DNA of 64,000 nt from Collinsella sp. AM34-10. GTDB lineage: Bacteria; Actinomycetota; Coriobacteriia; Coriobacteriales; Coriobacteriaceae. The DNA lies in assembly GCF_003469185.1 (NCBI RefSeq), contig NZ_QSIL01000009.1, positions 52,799 through 116,798 of the forward strand. The letters are read 5' to 3'. A model generated the notes under the pieces. The model saw only the letters and a list, made by a program, of their open reading frames with translations. It had not been told where the DNA came from and searched no databases. The translations under genes were made by a program, and so were the position numbers. Below are positions 34,363 through 44,366 of this stretch, piece by piece (position 1 is the stretch's first letter; each line of letters starts with the position of its first letter).

Positions 34363-34782
34363 ATGAGCAAGATCGCCGTCGTCTATTGGAGCGGCACGGG
34401 CAACACCGAGGCCATGGCAAACTTTGTCGCCGAAGGCACCACGTCCGCGGGCGCCGAGGCCGAAGTCATCCCCTGCGCCGACTTCTCTGCCGGCAAGGCC
34501 ACAAACTATGATGCCTTCGCCTTCGGCTGCCCCGCCATGGGCTCCGAGGAGCTTGAATACGATGAGTTCCAGCCCATGTGGGATGAGGTCAAGGAAGCCC
34601 TCGGCGACAAGAAGGTCGTCCTTTTTGGCTCCTACTCGTGGGCCGAGGGCGAATGGATGGACAACTGGAAGGCGGATGCCGACGAGGCAGGTGTCAACGT
34701 CGTCGATTCCGTCATTTGCTACGACGCCCCCGACGATGAGGGCGAGGCGGCTTGTCGCGCACTTGGAGCCGAGCTCGCCTAG
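34363..34782 (+). CDS. Flavodoxin
   Basis: A 139-residue short-chain flavodoxin. The FMN phosphate loop is YWSGTGNTEAMANFVAEG, the central strands FAFGCPAMGSEELEYDEF and VVLFGSYSWAEGEWMDNW carry flavin-contacting residues, and the end is EAACRALGAELA. It is a low-potential one-electron carrier that replaces ferredoxin. AAAGGA precedes ATG. It is cotranscribed with the DUF3793 gene, a pairing common in anaerobes. The redox partner is unknown. Confidence 0.9.
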   Translation: MSKIAVVYWSGTGNTEAMANFVAEGTTSAGAEAEVIPCADFSAGKATNYDAFAFGCPAMGSEELEYDEFQPMWDEVKEALGDKKVVLFGSYSWAEGEWMDNWKADADEAGVNVVDSVICYDAPDDEGEAACRALGAELA

Positions 34783-34839
34783 CGGCAATGAGCTCCGCCC
34801 GTAACGCGCTCTGCGCCAAAACACATTCGCGTCCCAACA

Positions 34840-34874
34840 AAAACGGGAGCCGGATCACATCCGGCTCCCGTTTT
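34840..34874. terminator. Bidirectional terminator between flavodoxin and glnQ-like gene
   Basis: A 16-bp perfect stem AAAACGGGAGCCGGAT with its complement around a 3-nt loop, with A-tract and T-tract in the arms. Confidence 0.9.
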
Positions 34875-34899
34875 CTGCTATGTCAGTCATATAAAGCGG

Positions 34900-35652
<753 letters not shown>

Positions 35653-35664
35653 GATAGAACCTCC

Positions 35665-37002
35665 TTACAGACCAGCGATATGGTCGGCGGGCGTCGCGAC
35701 AACCTGTCCGGCGCTCTTGGTGGGACGCTTCTTTTTGGTTTCGGCCGTACCCAGCAGCCTCGCCTCGAGACCGCTCACCAAGCGCGCAAGCGGCAGGGTA
35801 ATGACCAGATAGAACAGGGCGGCAACCACATACGGCGTAATGGAGCCCGTCGTTGCCACGATGGTGCGGGCGTTCATGACGATCTCGACCACGCCCACGG
35901 CGGCGAGCAGCGACGTATCCTTGTAGAGCAGGATAAACTCGCTGGTCAGCGTAGGCAGGACATTGCGGAACGTCTGCGGAATCATAACGTAGAGCAGCGT
36001 CTGGAAGGCATTCATGCCCAGCGAGCGAGCAGCCTCGTTTTGACCCTTGGGGATCGACTGAATACCGGCGCGGAAGATCTCGCACAGGTACGCAGACGAG
36101 TTCATGGCCATGACGATAACGCCCAAGACGTAGTCGTCAACCTTGACACCGGCAAGCGGCAGGCCAAAGAACGCGATATAGATCTGCAGGAATGCCGGCG
36201 TGCCGCGGATGATATTCACGTAGATGCCGGCAAGGCAGCGCAAGATGCGCGATTTGGAGATGCGCATGAGCGACAGGGCAAAGCCAAAGGGGATCGCCAG
36301 CGGAAACGCCACAAGCACGATCGAGAGCGACATAAGGAAGCCCTTAAAGACGATCGGCAGACTCTGGACCAAAATGACCGGGTTCAAGAACAGGCGCAGG
36401 AACATATTGGAGTTCCATGCCTCGACCCACGGCTGTTCCTTAAGATCGGCCAGGAAGTTGTCAAAGGCCGTCACGCCTTTGATCTCGACGGAAGGAATCT
36501 TGGAAATCTTCTTGGTCGAACCGTCGGCAAGCGTATAGGTTCCGCTAAAGGCCTCATCGCCGCCCTCGACGGGAAACGTCACGCCGTAAACCTCGACACG
36601 GAAAAAGCCGCCGGCAGGCGCCGTCTCGCCAAAGTCGATCTTGAGCGTCTGGCCGTCAGCCTTGCACGTGGGCTTCATGGGCGTACGATCCATGAGGTCC
36701 TCGCCCGAGAGCATCGTCAATCGCGTGTCATCGGTACCAAACGTCGTGCCGTCGACAAACGTCAGCGAAAGACCGCTCAGCTCCTCGTCGGCATCGGCCT
36801 GAACCTCCCAGGTAATGCGCGTCTCAGTGCCGCCGACCACAGCGCTGCCCGAACCGGTATTGGGACGCGCGGTGATCTTTGCGGTCTCGAGCGCCTGGGC
36901 GGTCGAAGGCGCGGCTGTCCCCGCGCACAACAAAGCGAGCGCCACAGCTAGGGCGCAGGCTAGTTTTTGGAGCATCGAGGGCAGCGGAAAACGCCGACCC
37001 AT
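35665..37002 (-). CDS. Amino acid ABC permease with extra N-terminal extracytoplasmic domain
   Basis: A 445-residue product. A signal-peptide-like start (LQKLACALAVALALLCAGTA) leads into about 180 beta-rich residues of unknown type. A GlnP/HisM-type permease domain follows: LSLMRISKSRILRCLAGIYV, the family motif YVNIIRGTPAFLQIYIAFFG and the EAA loop EAARSLGMNAFQTLLYVMIP. Most GlnP proteins lack the extra domain. Its position suggests contact with the substrate-binding lipoprotein or the cell wall. The start was chosen for AAGGGG close to ATG; a start at 36975 has no SD. Confidence 0.85.
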   Translation of the reverse strand: MGRRFPLPSMLQKLACALAVALALLCAGTAAPSTAQALETAKITARPNTGSGSAVVGGTETRITWEVQADADEELSGLSLTFVDGTTFGTDDTRLTMLSGEDLMDRTPMKPTCKADGQTLKIDFGETAPAGGFFRVEVYGVTFPVEGGDEAFSGTYTLADGSTKKISKIPSVEIKGVTAFDNFLADLKEQPWVEAWNSNMFLRLFLNPVILVQSLPIVFKGFLMSLSIVLVAFPLAIPFGFALSLMRISKSRILRCLAGIYVNIIRGTPAFLQIYIAFFGLPLAGVKVDDYVLGVIVMAMNSSAYLCEIFRAGIQSIPKGQNEAARSLGMNAFQTLLYVMIPQTFRNVLPTLTSEFILLYKDTSLLAAVGVVEIVMNARTIVATTGSITPYVVAALFYLVITLPLARLVSGLEARLLGTAETKKKRPTKSAGQVVATPADHIAGL

Positions 37003-37094
37003 GGCCCCTTCGTTCAATCGAGACAAGGTGGCTCCTATCGTAGAAGTTGCCGGCAAAACGAGACGGAAACGCTCTCCGTCGAGAGAAGCGCAAA

Positions 37095-37121
37095 GGCCCT
37101 CTCCGCAAAACGGAAAGGGCC
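37095..37121 (-). terminator. Hairpin between binding protein and permease genes (partial terminator)
   Basis: GGCCCTCTCCG pairs with CGGAAAGGGCC with one mismatch around a short loop. Such hairpins often let the binding protein be made in excess over the permease. There is only a modest T stretch. Confidence 0.5.
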
Positions 37122-37142
37122 TACGCGCAATCAAGCATCTAT

Positions 37143-38003
37143 TTACTTGATGTTGTACTTAGCCATGAGGGCGTCAACGGTACCGTCGTCGGTCAGGTCC
37201 TTGATGGCCTGGTTGATGTCGTTCTTGAGCTTGGTGTTGCCCTGGTTGATGGCGATGGCGTACTCCTCGCCGGTGCTAATCTGCTTGATGGTCTGGCAGG
37301 TGTTGAACTGCTCGGCGGTCAGCTGGCTGGCAACGGAGCGGTTGGTGACTACGGCGTCGCCCTTATCGGACTGCAGGGCGCTGAAGCACTCGGTAGCGTC
37401 CTTGTAGGGGACGATCTTGGCCTTGGGGAAGTTCTCCTGGGCAAAGGCCTCGGCGGTCGAACCAGACTGGACGATGATCGTGGCGTCAGCATTGTTGAGC
37501 TTCTCGCTGTAGTTGTCGGCCGTGATGTCGGTGTTATCGACCTTGGTCACGATAGCCTGATCGTCCATGTAGTAGGAATCGGAGAAAGTGACTTCCTTCT
37601 CACGCTCGGGCGTGTCGGTGATAGCCGCGATGGAGACGTCATATTTGGCGCCCGAAGCGACGCCCGGAACCAGCGTGTCAAAGTCATTGTTGACATACTC
37701 GACATCCAGGCCCAGCTTGTCGCCGATAGCCTTGATGAGCTCAAGGTCAAAGCCCTGATAATCGCCGTTGTCATCCTTGTACTCAAACGGAGCGTACTCG
37801 GCAGAGGTGCCGACGGTCAGCGTACCGTCCTTGACGAGCGCGTACTCCTTGGAACCGTCGACCTTCTCGACCTTAGCGTCGTCAGAGCTGCTGGAACTGG
37901 CATCAGAACCAGAGGTGGCGTTGGACGAGCCGCAGCCCGTCAGAGCGAGGGCGAGCGCCATAGCACCCGTGGCGGCAAATGCGCCAAGCTTCTTCAGCTT
38001 CAT
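37143..38003 (-). CDS. Amino acid ABC transporter substrate-binding lipoprotein
   Basis: A 286-residue product. A type II signal peptide with lipobox LTGC follows MKLKKLGAF, then a Ser/Asp-rich linker. The family-3 binding domain starts LTVGTSAEYAPFEYKDDNG and continues YQGFDLELIKAIGDKLGLDV, then VSIAAITDTPEREKEVTFSD and KGDAVVTNRSVASQL. These patterns match polar or basic amino acid binders of the ArtJ/HisJ/GlnH type; the exact ligand cannot be read. AAGGAG precedes ATG. First gene of the three-gene importer operon. Confidence 0.92.
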   Translation of the reverse strand: MKLKKLGAFAATGAMALALALTGCGSSNATSGSDASSSSSDDAKVEKVDGSKEYALVKDGTLTVGTSAEYAPFEYKDDNGDYQGFDLELIKAIGDKLGLDVEYVNNDFDTLVPGVASGAKYDVSIAAITDTPEREKEVTFSDSYYMDDQAIVTKVDNTDITADNYSEKLNNADATIIVQSGSTAEAFAQENFPKAKIVPYKDATECFSALQSDKGDAVVTNRSVASQLTAEQFNTCQTIKQISTGEEYAIAINQGNTKLKNDINQAIKDLTDDGTVDALMAKYNIK

Positions 38004-38150
38004 AATCAGTCTCCTTCCAAAGACCCCACGTGATTCAGGGGTCTGCAAAAACTGAGGGTTATTATGCACCCGCTTGGAAGAATCCGCAATTAGAAAACTG
38101 ATTGAAACAAACCCATAACGTGAATGGAGCACTCCACTTTATGACAGTCA

Positions 38151-39017
38151 TCACTGCTGCAATGACCTTAACAATTTGATTTCAGCCGCATAACCTGCAA
38201 GTTCGTTCGGTGTCTCCAAAATGAATGGCAATGCGCGCAAGCGGCCATTCGATACAATATTCTGCATAACCTGCATACCGCCGCCAAACTCTTCACTACC
38301 CAGGTAGCCCTTGCCGATACACTCGTGGCGATCCTTATGGGCGCCGCAGGGATTCTTGGAGTCATTGATATGCACGGCGCGCAGGCGTTCGATACCCACC
38401 ACACGATCGAACTCGTCAAGCACACCGTCAAGATCGTGGACGATGTCATAGCCGGCGTCATTCACATGGCAGGTGTCCAGGCAAACGCCCAACTTGGCCG
38501 ACAGCTCGGGGCGCTTGTCGGCAACGCCCTCGATGATGAGCGCCAGCTCCTCAAAGCTGCGGCCCACCTCGGTGCCCTTGCCGGCCATGGTCTCGAGCAG
38601 CACCGTCGTCTGCTGCCCCTCAAACATCACCTGGCACAGGGTGTCGACGATCATCTGAATGCCGGCGTCGGAGCCCTGCCCCACATGCGCACCGGGATGG
38701 AAGTTGTAGTAGTTGCCGGGCAGCGCCTCCATGCGCCGCAGGTCCTCTGCCATGGCCTCCAGGGCAAACTCGCGCGCCCGCTCTTTGGCTGAGCAGGGGT
38801 TATAGGTATACGGGGCATGAGCCACGAGTGGGCCAAAATCATTTTGCGCCATAAGCTCGCGCAGGGCGGCCACGTCATCCATGTCAAGATCTTTCGCCTT
38901 GCCGCCGCGCGGGTTGCGCGTAAAGAATGCAAAGGTATTGGCGCCAATTGACAACGCCGTCTCTCCCATCGCCCGATAGCCCTTCGTCGTGGATAGATGA
39001 CACCCGATCGTCAGCAT
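38151..39017 (-). CDS. nfo: Endonuclease IV (AP endonuclease)
   Basis: A 288-residue trinuclear-zinc TIM-barrel enzyme of base excision repair that cuts 5' of abasic sites. Zinc-ligand motifs are readable: [79 protein letters not shown] and the final ILETPN. GGGGAG precedes ATG. A copy of the 79-bp palindromic repeat lies just upstream. Confidence 0.94.
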   Translation of the reverse strand: MLTIGCHLSTTKGYRAMGETALSIGANTFAFFTRNPRGGKAKDLDMDDVAALRELMAQNDFGPLVAHAPYTYNPCSAKERAREFALEAMAEDLRRMEALPGNYYNFHPGAHVGQGSDAGIQMIVDTLCQVMFEGQQTTVLLETMAGKGTEVGRSFEELALIIEGVADKRPELSAKLGVCLDTCHVNDAGYDIVHDLDGVLDEFDRVVGIERLRAVHINDSKNPCGAHKDRHECIGKGYLGSEEFGGGMQVMQNIVSNGRLRALPFILETPNELAGYAAEIKLLRSLQQ

Positions 39018-39033
39018 CCCCAGCTCCCCCTCA

Positions 39034-39112
39034 TCAGTTGCGGTGAAATAGCTCCTGTCGATGCCTTATTCTGCCGCAAACAGGAACTATTCCACCGCAA
39101 GTTATAAAAGGG
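39034..39112. repeat. 79-bp palindromic repeat, copy 1
   Basis: Outer arms read TCAGTTGCGGTGAAATAG... and ...GGAACTATTCCACCGCAAGT, an imperfect palindrome of about 22 bp around a central CGATGCCTTATTCTGCCGC-type loop. It differs at only two positions from the copy at 40221-40299, in the same orientation. It has no coding potential and lies in the nfo upstream region. Confidence 0.85.
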
Positions 39113-39189
39113 GCATCAGAGATGCGGGGCACCAAGCACTACGGCTACGGGCGCCGGCGTCATGATCCCTCACGCGTCAGCGCCAGGTC

Positions 39190-40209
39190 CTAGAGGGCTA
39201 GACGGATTGCTTCGATAATACGCGCGCAGCGCTGTGTGGCGGCAAGGGGCATGACGGGACTCTCGAGTTTCCCCGCCCGGATGAGCTGGGTCGCATGCTG
39301 GATTTCGCCGTAGAAATCATCGACCTCAAACGGGGCATTTATTTCGAGCATTCGTCCGTCGGAGCACTTCACATGGGCGAGTTCGGGGCGATGAAGGCGC
39401 TCGATTTCCAACGAGCCCCGCTCGCAGGCAATCGTTAAGCGGCTTTCATATGCTGCTTTGCCGTCGACCACCATATGAATGGGTATACCGCCGACACTCA
39501 TATGGATCTCATCGGCCCAATCCACGCGGCCGCCCGATACGTCACGCCAGCGAACTTCACGGGACGAAACCTCGCACTCGCCCGCGAGCAAATCCTCAAA
39601 CCAACCGACCGCATAGCAGCCCATGTCATATAGACAGCCACCCTGCAACGGGTCGAGCAGATAACTCGAAGGAGGCTCACCATAATCGAGTTTTTGCACG
39701 CTTTCAATCGAGACAATACGGCCGAGCTCGCCCGACGCAAGCAAGACCTTCACGCGAGTATGCATCGGACAAAACCGATTTTTCATCGCCTCCATAAACG
39801 GCACACCGCACTCACGGGAAACGGAGGCGATCGCATGGGCCTCTTCTTCATTCAAAACGGCCGGCTTTTCGCACAGCACGGCCTTTCCCGCGCGCAGTGC
39901 CCGACAGACCCAATGCGCATGCATGCCATGTGGAAGAGCCAAGTAGATTGCGTCGACATCGGGGTCGGCAATCAGCGCATCATAAGCCGCATCGCCGCTA
40001 TCGTCAGCCGTGGCATAACTGTGCGCGGCATCAATCGAAAACGCTCGGCAAAATTCCTCGACATGTGCAGGAGTGCGGCCGGCCGCAGCCACCAGCCGTG
40101 CCCCGTCGACCTTCTTGAGCGACGATGCAAATCGATGAGAAATGCGTCCAGCGCCCAAAACGCCCCAACGAACCTCACGTAAATCATCACATGAATCCCG
40201 ATGGCCCAC
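39190..40209 (-). CDS. Gfo/Idh/MocA-family NAD(P)-dependent oxidoreductase
   Basis: A 339-residue product. The Rossmann start is VRWGVLGAGRISHRFASSLK, then AIYLALPHGMHAHWVCRALR, the catalytic-region CEKPAVLNEEEAHAI and FMEAMKNRFCPMHTRVKVL, typical of the dehydrogenases closest to trans-dihydrobenzenediol or sugar dehydrogenases. A GTG start with AGGGGG 5 nt upstream was chosen; longer readings run into the 79-bp repeat. The gene is bracketed by two copies of that repeat, which is unusual. Substrate unknown. Confidence 0.85.
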   Translation of the reverse strand: MGHRDSCDDLREVRWGVLGAGRISHRFASSLKKVDGARLVAAAGRTPAHVEEFCRAFSIDAAHSYATADDSGDAAYDALIADPDVDAIYLALPHGMHAHWVCRALRAGKAVLCEKPAVLNEEEAHAIASVSRECGVPFMEAMKNRFCPMHTRVKVLLASGELGRIVSIESVQKLDYGEPPSSYLLDPLQGGCLYDMGCYAVGWFEDLLAGECEVSSREVRWRDVSGGRVDWADEIHMSVGGIPIHMVVDGKAAYESRLTIACERGSLEIERLHRPELAHVKCSDGRMLEINAPFEVDDFYGEIQHATQLIRAGKLESPVMPLAATQRCARIIEAIRLAL

Positions 40210-40220
40210 GACAGCCCCCT

Positions 40221-40299
40221 TCAGTTGCGGTGAAATAGTTCCTGTCGATGCCTTATTCTGCCGCAAGCAGGAACTATTCCACCGCAAGTTATAAAAGGG
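40221..40299. repeat. 79-bp palindromic repeat, copy 2
   Basis: Same sequence and orientation as the copy at 39034-39112 with two substitutions. It lies exactly between the stop of the aldo/keto reductase gene and the SD of the Gfo/Idh/MocA gene, so it probably folds in the mRNA leader of the latter. Confidence 0.85.
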
Positions 40300-41490
40300 T
40301 CACGAGGAGCGCGTTTTGCCGAAGGCCTTAAGCACCGCCGTCACGGGGCCAGGCTGAAAACGGCGGCGTACGTCGTCCAAGCGCCCGGGGATATCGATGT
40401 GCTGCGGGCAATGCCGCGCGCATTTGCCGCACTTGACGCAATTGCTCACCAGCTTGGGCTCGTTCGTCCGCACCGCGCTCGCCGTAAAGTATTGAGACAG
40501 CCCCGTAAACCAGCTGTGCGCATAGCTTGCGTTGTAGGCAGCAAAACACCCAGGGATATTGATGCCTTTAGGACACGGCATGCAATAGCCGCATCCCGTG
40601 CAGGGCACGCGATTCGATTTTTCAAACTCCCTCAGCACGCGTGCGATGGCATCGAGCTGAGCAGCCGTCATCGAATCCGGCAGGGCCCGATCGGCCAACG
40701 CCGCGTTCTCATCCACTTGCGCGATATCGGTCATACCCGAAAGCAGCATCGTCACCTGAGGATGGTTCCACACCCACGAAAGCCCCCAGGCGGCCGGAGT
40801 GCGCAAATGCGGGTCACGGGCGCCATCGAGCACAGCGCGTGCCCGCGGCGGAAGTTTGCCCGCTAGACGACCGCCCAGCAGTGGCTCCATCACAAACACC
40901 GCAAGACCGCGCTCCGCAGCCGCCATGAGTCCTGCCGTTCCCGCTTGGTAACGCTCGCCGGCATAGTTGTACTGGATCTGGCAAAAATCCCAGTCATATG
41001 CGTCAAGCACCGTCAGGAAATCCGCCGCGCTGCCGTGATACGAAAAACCAATCTGGCGAATGCGCCCCGCCGCCTTTTGACGCGCGATCCAGTCCTCGAT
41101 GCCCAACGCCACCACACGTTTCCACTGGGCGGGCGAGGTGATGTTGTGCATAAGGTAATAGTCGATATGGTCAGTCCGCAGCCGACGCAGCTGTTCGTCA
41201 AAGAACCGGTCGAAATCCTCCGCGCATTTGCACGAAGCATGCGGCAGCTTGGTCGCGAGCAAAACCTGGTCGCGTAGGCCTAGGCGCTCAAGCGAAGCGC
41301 CCACGCAAGCCTCGTTGCCGGGATAGAGATAGGCCGTGTCCAGGTAGTTAATCCCCTGCTCCACTGCACGGGAGATGATGGCGTCGGCTGTCTTCGCATC
41401 CGGGCGTCCCGGCGCACCGGGAAACCTCATGCAGCCCAGCCCCAACGCCGAGATACGGTTACCGCTTTTGGGGTCAACGCGATATTGCAC
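40300..41490 (-). CDS. Aldo/keto reductase with C-terminal 4Fe-4S domain
   Basis: A 396-residue product. The AKR barrel starts ISALGLGCMRFPGAPG, with the Asp/Tyr region INYLDTAYLYPGNEACVG, the catalytic Lys in VLLATKLPHAS and His in DYYLMHNITS. The C-terminus carries two ferredoxin-like cluster motifs, VPCTGCGYCMPCPKGINIP and NCVKCGKCARHCPQHIDIP. This fusion is common in anaerobes; the electron partner and substrate are unknown. GTG start with AGGAGGGG upstream. Confidence 0.9.
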   Translation of the reverse strand: MQYRVDPKSGNRISALGLGCMRFPGAPGRPDAKTADAIISRAVEQGINYLDTAYLYPGNEACVGASLERLGLRDQVLLATKLPHASCKCAEDFDRFFDEQLRRLRTDHIDYYLMHNITSPAQWKRVVALGIEDWIARQKAAGRIRQIGFSYHGSAADFLTVLDAYDWDFCQIQYNYAGERYQAGTAGLMAAAERGLAVFVMEPLLGGRLAGKLPPRARAVLDGARDPHLRTPAAWGLSWVWNHPQVTMLLSGMTDIAQVDENAALADRALPDSMTAAQLDAIARVLREFEKSNRVPCTGCGYCMPCPKGINIPGCFAAYNASYAHSWFTGLSQYFTASAVRTNEPKLVSNCVKCGKCARHCPQHIDIPGRLDDVRRRFQPGPVTAVLKAFGKTRSS

Positions 41491-41652
41491 GGCCCCTCCT
41501 CCCCCATCGAAGCCCTGATAAGGCGAAACAAACCTGTCACGTCATCGAAGCACATCGGAATCGCAATCGAGAACGTATCGTAACGCAGCAGAAATCAGGC
41601 CGTCACGGCACCGCTTTAACATCAGCAAAAAGCCCGGTGAAAGGAGGCAAGC

Positions 41653-41847
41653 GTGGCCACGCGTGAGGACGCCTACCCCTATCCCGGCGAGCAATACATC
41701 CTCTCGGTCGACTGTTACCAGACCGAGATCATGGACCATCTGGACGAGCTTCCCGCCACAGGCGCCGTCATCTTCTGCACCTTCCCCAAGGCGCGCGATG
41801 GCGTTGGATATCCCGCACGCGTTTTTGCCATCTGCCCCGCGGCATAA
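41653..41847 (+). CDS. Small hypothetical protein (64 residues)
   Basis: GTG start with AAGGAGG 5 nt upstream. It reads MATREDAYPYPGEQYILSVD, then TEIMDHLDELPATGAVIFCT, and ends YPARVFAICPAA. It is compact and soluble with two cysteines and no recognised motif. It is separated from the PanE-like gene by a terminator hairpin, so probably independently expressed. Function unknown. Confidence 0.6.
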   Translation: MATREDAYPYPGEQYILSVDCYQTEIMDHLDELPATGAVIFCTFPKARDGVGYPARVFAICPAA

Positions 41848-41920
41848 GTTCTCATGCGTTTGTTCTTCTAAATTCCGCCTCCGGTGCACGCTACATGCTC
41901 CAGCGGCATACAATCCACCG

Positions 41921-41946
41921 GGCGCTCCGCACGCGGGCGCCTTTTT
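41921..41946 (+). terminator. Terminator of the small hypothetical gene
   Basis: GGCGC pairs with GCGCC, followed by TTTTT. The hairpin ends 17 bp before the PanE-like start, so it may also affect that gene's leader. Confidence 0.55.
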
Positions 41947-41963
41947 GTGAGGAGATGATTCAC

Positions 41964-42878
41964 GTGCAGATCAACAAGGTTGCCTTTATCGGCAAGGGCG
42001 GCGTCGGGCTACTCTACGGCAGCATGATCGCCCAGGCACTCGGCGACGATGCCGTCGAATACGTCATGGACGACGCCCGTTTCGAGCGTCACGCAGGCGA
42101 CGCCCTTACGGTCAACGGCGAGCCCTGCGCACTCAAGTCCGTGCGCGTCAGTGAGGCAACGCCCGCCGATCTGGTCATTCTCACGGTCAAGACGACGGGA
42201 CTCAACCAAGCACTCAAGACTATGGAGCGCGTCGTGGGACCCAACACGCTCATCGCCTCGCTGTGCAACGGCATTACGAGCGAGCAAAAGATTGCCGAGC
42301 GCTTTGGCTGGAAGCACACCGTCCTGGGCATCTGCCAGGGCATGGATGCCGTGTTCCTCGACGGAGAGCTCACCTTTACCAATGCGGGCGAGATTCGCTT
42401 TGGCGCGGCAGCGGGCACCGAGCCCGCAACCGTCACCGCCATCGACGAGCTCTACACACGCTGCGGCATCGCCCATACCGTCGAGAGCGACATTGCGCAC
42501 CGCATGTGGGCCAAACTCATGCTCAACGATGGTATCAACCAGACGTGCATGGCCTACGGCGGAACGTATGGAAGCGCCACAGAGGCCGGCTCCGAGCAGC
42601 GCCGCTGCTTTGTCTCCGCCATGCGAGAGACACTTGCGGTCGCCAATGCCGAGGGCATTGAGCTGACCGAGGCAGACCTGACGCAGATGGTGCACCTCAT
42701 CGAGGGAATCGACCCCACCGGTATGCCCTCGATGGCGCAGGACCGCATCGCACAACGAAAGACCGAAGTCGAGGAGTTCGCGGGCACCATTTGCCGCCTG
42801 GCCGCCAAACACGATATCCAAGTGCCGCAAAACGATTGGCTCTACCAGAGGATTCGCGAAATAGAAGGCAGCTGGTAG
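41964..42878 (+). CDS. 2-dehydropantoate 2-reductase-family protein
   Basis: A 304-residue ketopantoate-reductase-fold protein. NADP loop KVAFIGKGGVGLLYGSMIAQ, then LVILTVKTTGLNQALKTM, SLCNGITSEQKIAERFG, and the catalytic-Lys region IAHRMWAKLMLNDGINQTC. The C-terminal substrate motif LTQMVHLIEGIDPTGMPSMAQD resembles the SS.xQD motif of PanE. GTG was chosen because GAGGAGA is 8 nt upstream; the ATG at 41955 touches the SD. PanE or an ApbA-like relative; without other pantothenate genes the substrate is uncertain. Confidence 0.83.
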   Translation: MQINKVAFIGKGGVGLLYGSMIAQALGDDAVEYVMDDARFERHAGDALTVNGEPCALKSVRVSEATPADLVILTVKTTGLNQALKTMERVVGPNTLIASLCNGITSEQKIAERFGWKHTVLGICQGMDAVFLDGELTFTNAGEIRFGAAAGTEPATVTAIDELYTRCGIAHTVESDIAHRMWAKLMLNDGINQTCMAYGGTYGSATEAGSEQRRCFVSAMRETLAVANAEGIELTEADLTQMVHLIEGIDPTGMPSMAQDRIAQRKTEVEEFAGTICRLAAKHDIQVPQNDWLYQRIREIEGSW

Positions 42879-42914
42879 CCTCGGCCGCATCGCGACGTGC
42901 GCAATACAAGCAGA

Positions 42915-42952
42915 CAGGCCTTCGCGAGGATTCCGTCATTCGCGAAGGCCTG
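42915..42952. terminator. Bidirectional terminator
   Basis: A 13-bp perfect stem CAGGCCTTCGCGA with its complement around a 12-nt loop, between convergent genes. Confidence 0.8.
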
Positions 42953-42969
42953 TTGCATTTAGCTCGAGG

Positions 42970-43188
42970 CTAAAACTGAGGCTTATTTTGCGATTCCGGA
43001 ACCTCGTCCTCGTCATCGCGGCAAAGTAGCACGCCGGCGCTTCCCAGCAACGCCGCTGCAATCAAGGCGCCCACAATCACAGGAGCGGCGCCCGTAGCGG
43101 ACTGCAAGCCGGCAGTTAACGCCGCCGTCGGACCAAGGCATCCGATCAAAAGGGCAACGACGGCAATAGCGACATCTCGAGCGTTCAT
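42970..43188 (-). CDS. Small two-helix membrane protein
   Basis: A 72-residue product. Two hydrophobic helices, DVAIAVVALLIGCLGPTAAL and APVIVGALIAAALLGSAGVL, then a short charged tail CRDDEDEVPESQNKPQF. GGAGG lies 12 nt before ATG. No known motif. Possibly a small envelope or stress protein. Neighbours do not suggest a role. Confidence 0.6.
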   Translation of the reverse strand: MNARDVAIAVVALLIGCLGPTAALTAGLQSATGAAPVIVGALIAAALLGSAGVLLCRDDEDEVPESQNKPQF

Positions 43189-43374
43189 GGAACCACTTCC
43201 TCCACGAGAAAGACTTTGTTTCTCGTGACTTAGTGTGCCCCGCGCCCATATGCGCGGCGTACTGCCACGGTAAGCGCTCTGTTAACTCAAATGCATACAT
43301 AGAACGGGCGCCCTTACGTTGCCCTAAAGCTCGGTAAAGACGCCCGTCCGCCAAATATCCGTGATGTAGAAAAA

Positions 43375-44151
43375 TTACCAGCCAGTGTAGTAGTCGGTGG
43401 TTCCGGCAGCGCAGCCGGAGTCATAGACCTTGCACTCGCCCTTGGATCCGGTAAACGTGGAGCCCTGAGCCTTATCGCCCGCGGCCACGACGTAGTAACC
43501 ATCGGAATCGCGCCAAAAGCCCTCGGAATCCTGGGTCCACTCGCCCGTGCGGTGGTGATACAACACGTTGCTGCTGTAATAGGTCTCACGACGACCGTTA
43601 TAGTTATTGACGCCGCTCGAGCGCGTCAGGCCCGAGCCGTTCGCGTAATACGCAGCAGACGCGTAAGACGAGCCGGAGCCGGCGTTGTAATACGAAGCCT
43701 GAACGGCCTCAGCGGCCTCGGCTTCGGCAGCCGCAGCCTCGAGCGCCTCGCGCTTAGCATCCTCGAGCGCGGAGCGAAGCTCGTCGAGCTCGGCCGACTT
43801 CGCGTCGACCTCCTCCATCGTCAAAAGACTGCCCGCACCATCGATACAACCTTGCAGTACAGCGCGCTCGTCATCGGTGGCATAGTCGCCGTACATGTTC
43901 ATGATGATCTGGGCGCGGACCTCCAGGGAATCGCGCTTGGCCCCCATAGAGGCGTTCCACTCCTGCATGGAGCCAAAGCCGTCGCCGCGATAGTCGACGG
44001 GCTGCATCAGCGTCGCCTCGGACGGCGTGGATCCGACCGTATCGGATAGTGTTGCCGCGTGGGCATCAGTTGCGCCGGCGCCCGTCAAAAGTGCCACGGT
44101 CAGAGCGGCGGAAAGGGCGGCGGCTTTCGGTTTTCGTGAATCAATCCTCAT
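43375..44151 (-). CDS. Secreted protein with coiled-coil and Cys-containing C-terminal domain
   Basis: A 258-residue product. Signal peptide AAALSAALTVALLTGAGATD, cleaved near AHA. Residues ~40-100 look helical (QEWNASMGAKRDSLEVRAQI). An Ala/Glu-rich coiled coil (LRSALEDAKREALEAAAAEA) and a Tyr/Ser/Gly linker follow. The C-terminus, YYVVAAGDKAQGSTF then CKVYDSGCAAGTTDYYTGW, resembles the double-psi (3D/RlpA-like) domains that close many cell-wall proteins of this group. That family link is tentative. GGAGG lies 11 nt upstream of the chosen ATG. Confidence 0.7.
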   Translation of the reverse strand: MRIDSRKPKAAALSAALTVALLTGAGATDAHAATLSDTVGSTPSEATLMQPVDYRGDGFGSMQEWNASMGAKRDSLEVRAQIIMNMYGDYATDDERAVLQGCIDGAGSLLTMEEVDAKSAELDELRSALEDAKREALEAAAAEAEAAEAVQASYYNAGSGSSYASAAYYANGSGLTRSSGVNNYNGRRETYYSSNVLYHHRTGEWTQDSEGFWRDSDGYYVVAAGDKAQGSTFTGSKGECKVYDSGCAAGTTDYYTGW

Positions 44152-44366
44152 GTAGCTGGAAACCTCCGTAGTGCGTTTTTGCTGCGTTTGAGCTGCGTGT
44201 GATTCGATCGCGCTGCATAGTACCCCGAGCAAATCGCGACCTGCGGTTTTTCTCAAAAGGCGCACGTCATTTGCGTAAAACTCACATCCTCTCAACAGGA
44301 GTTTTCCACATCTCGATTGCATAAAGCGTGCCAAAAACCCTGTTTTTGCACCCTCTCTATGCAAAA

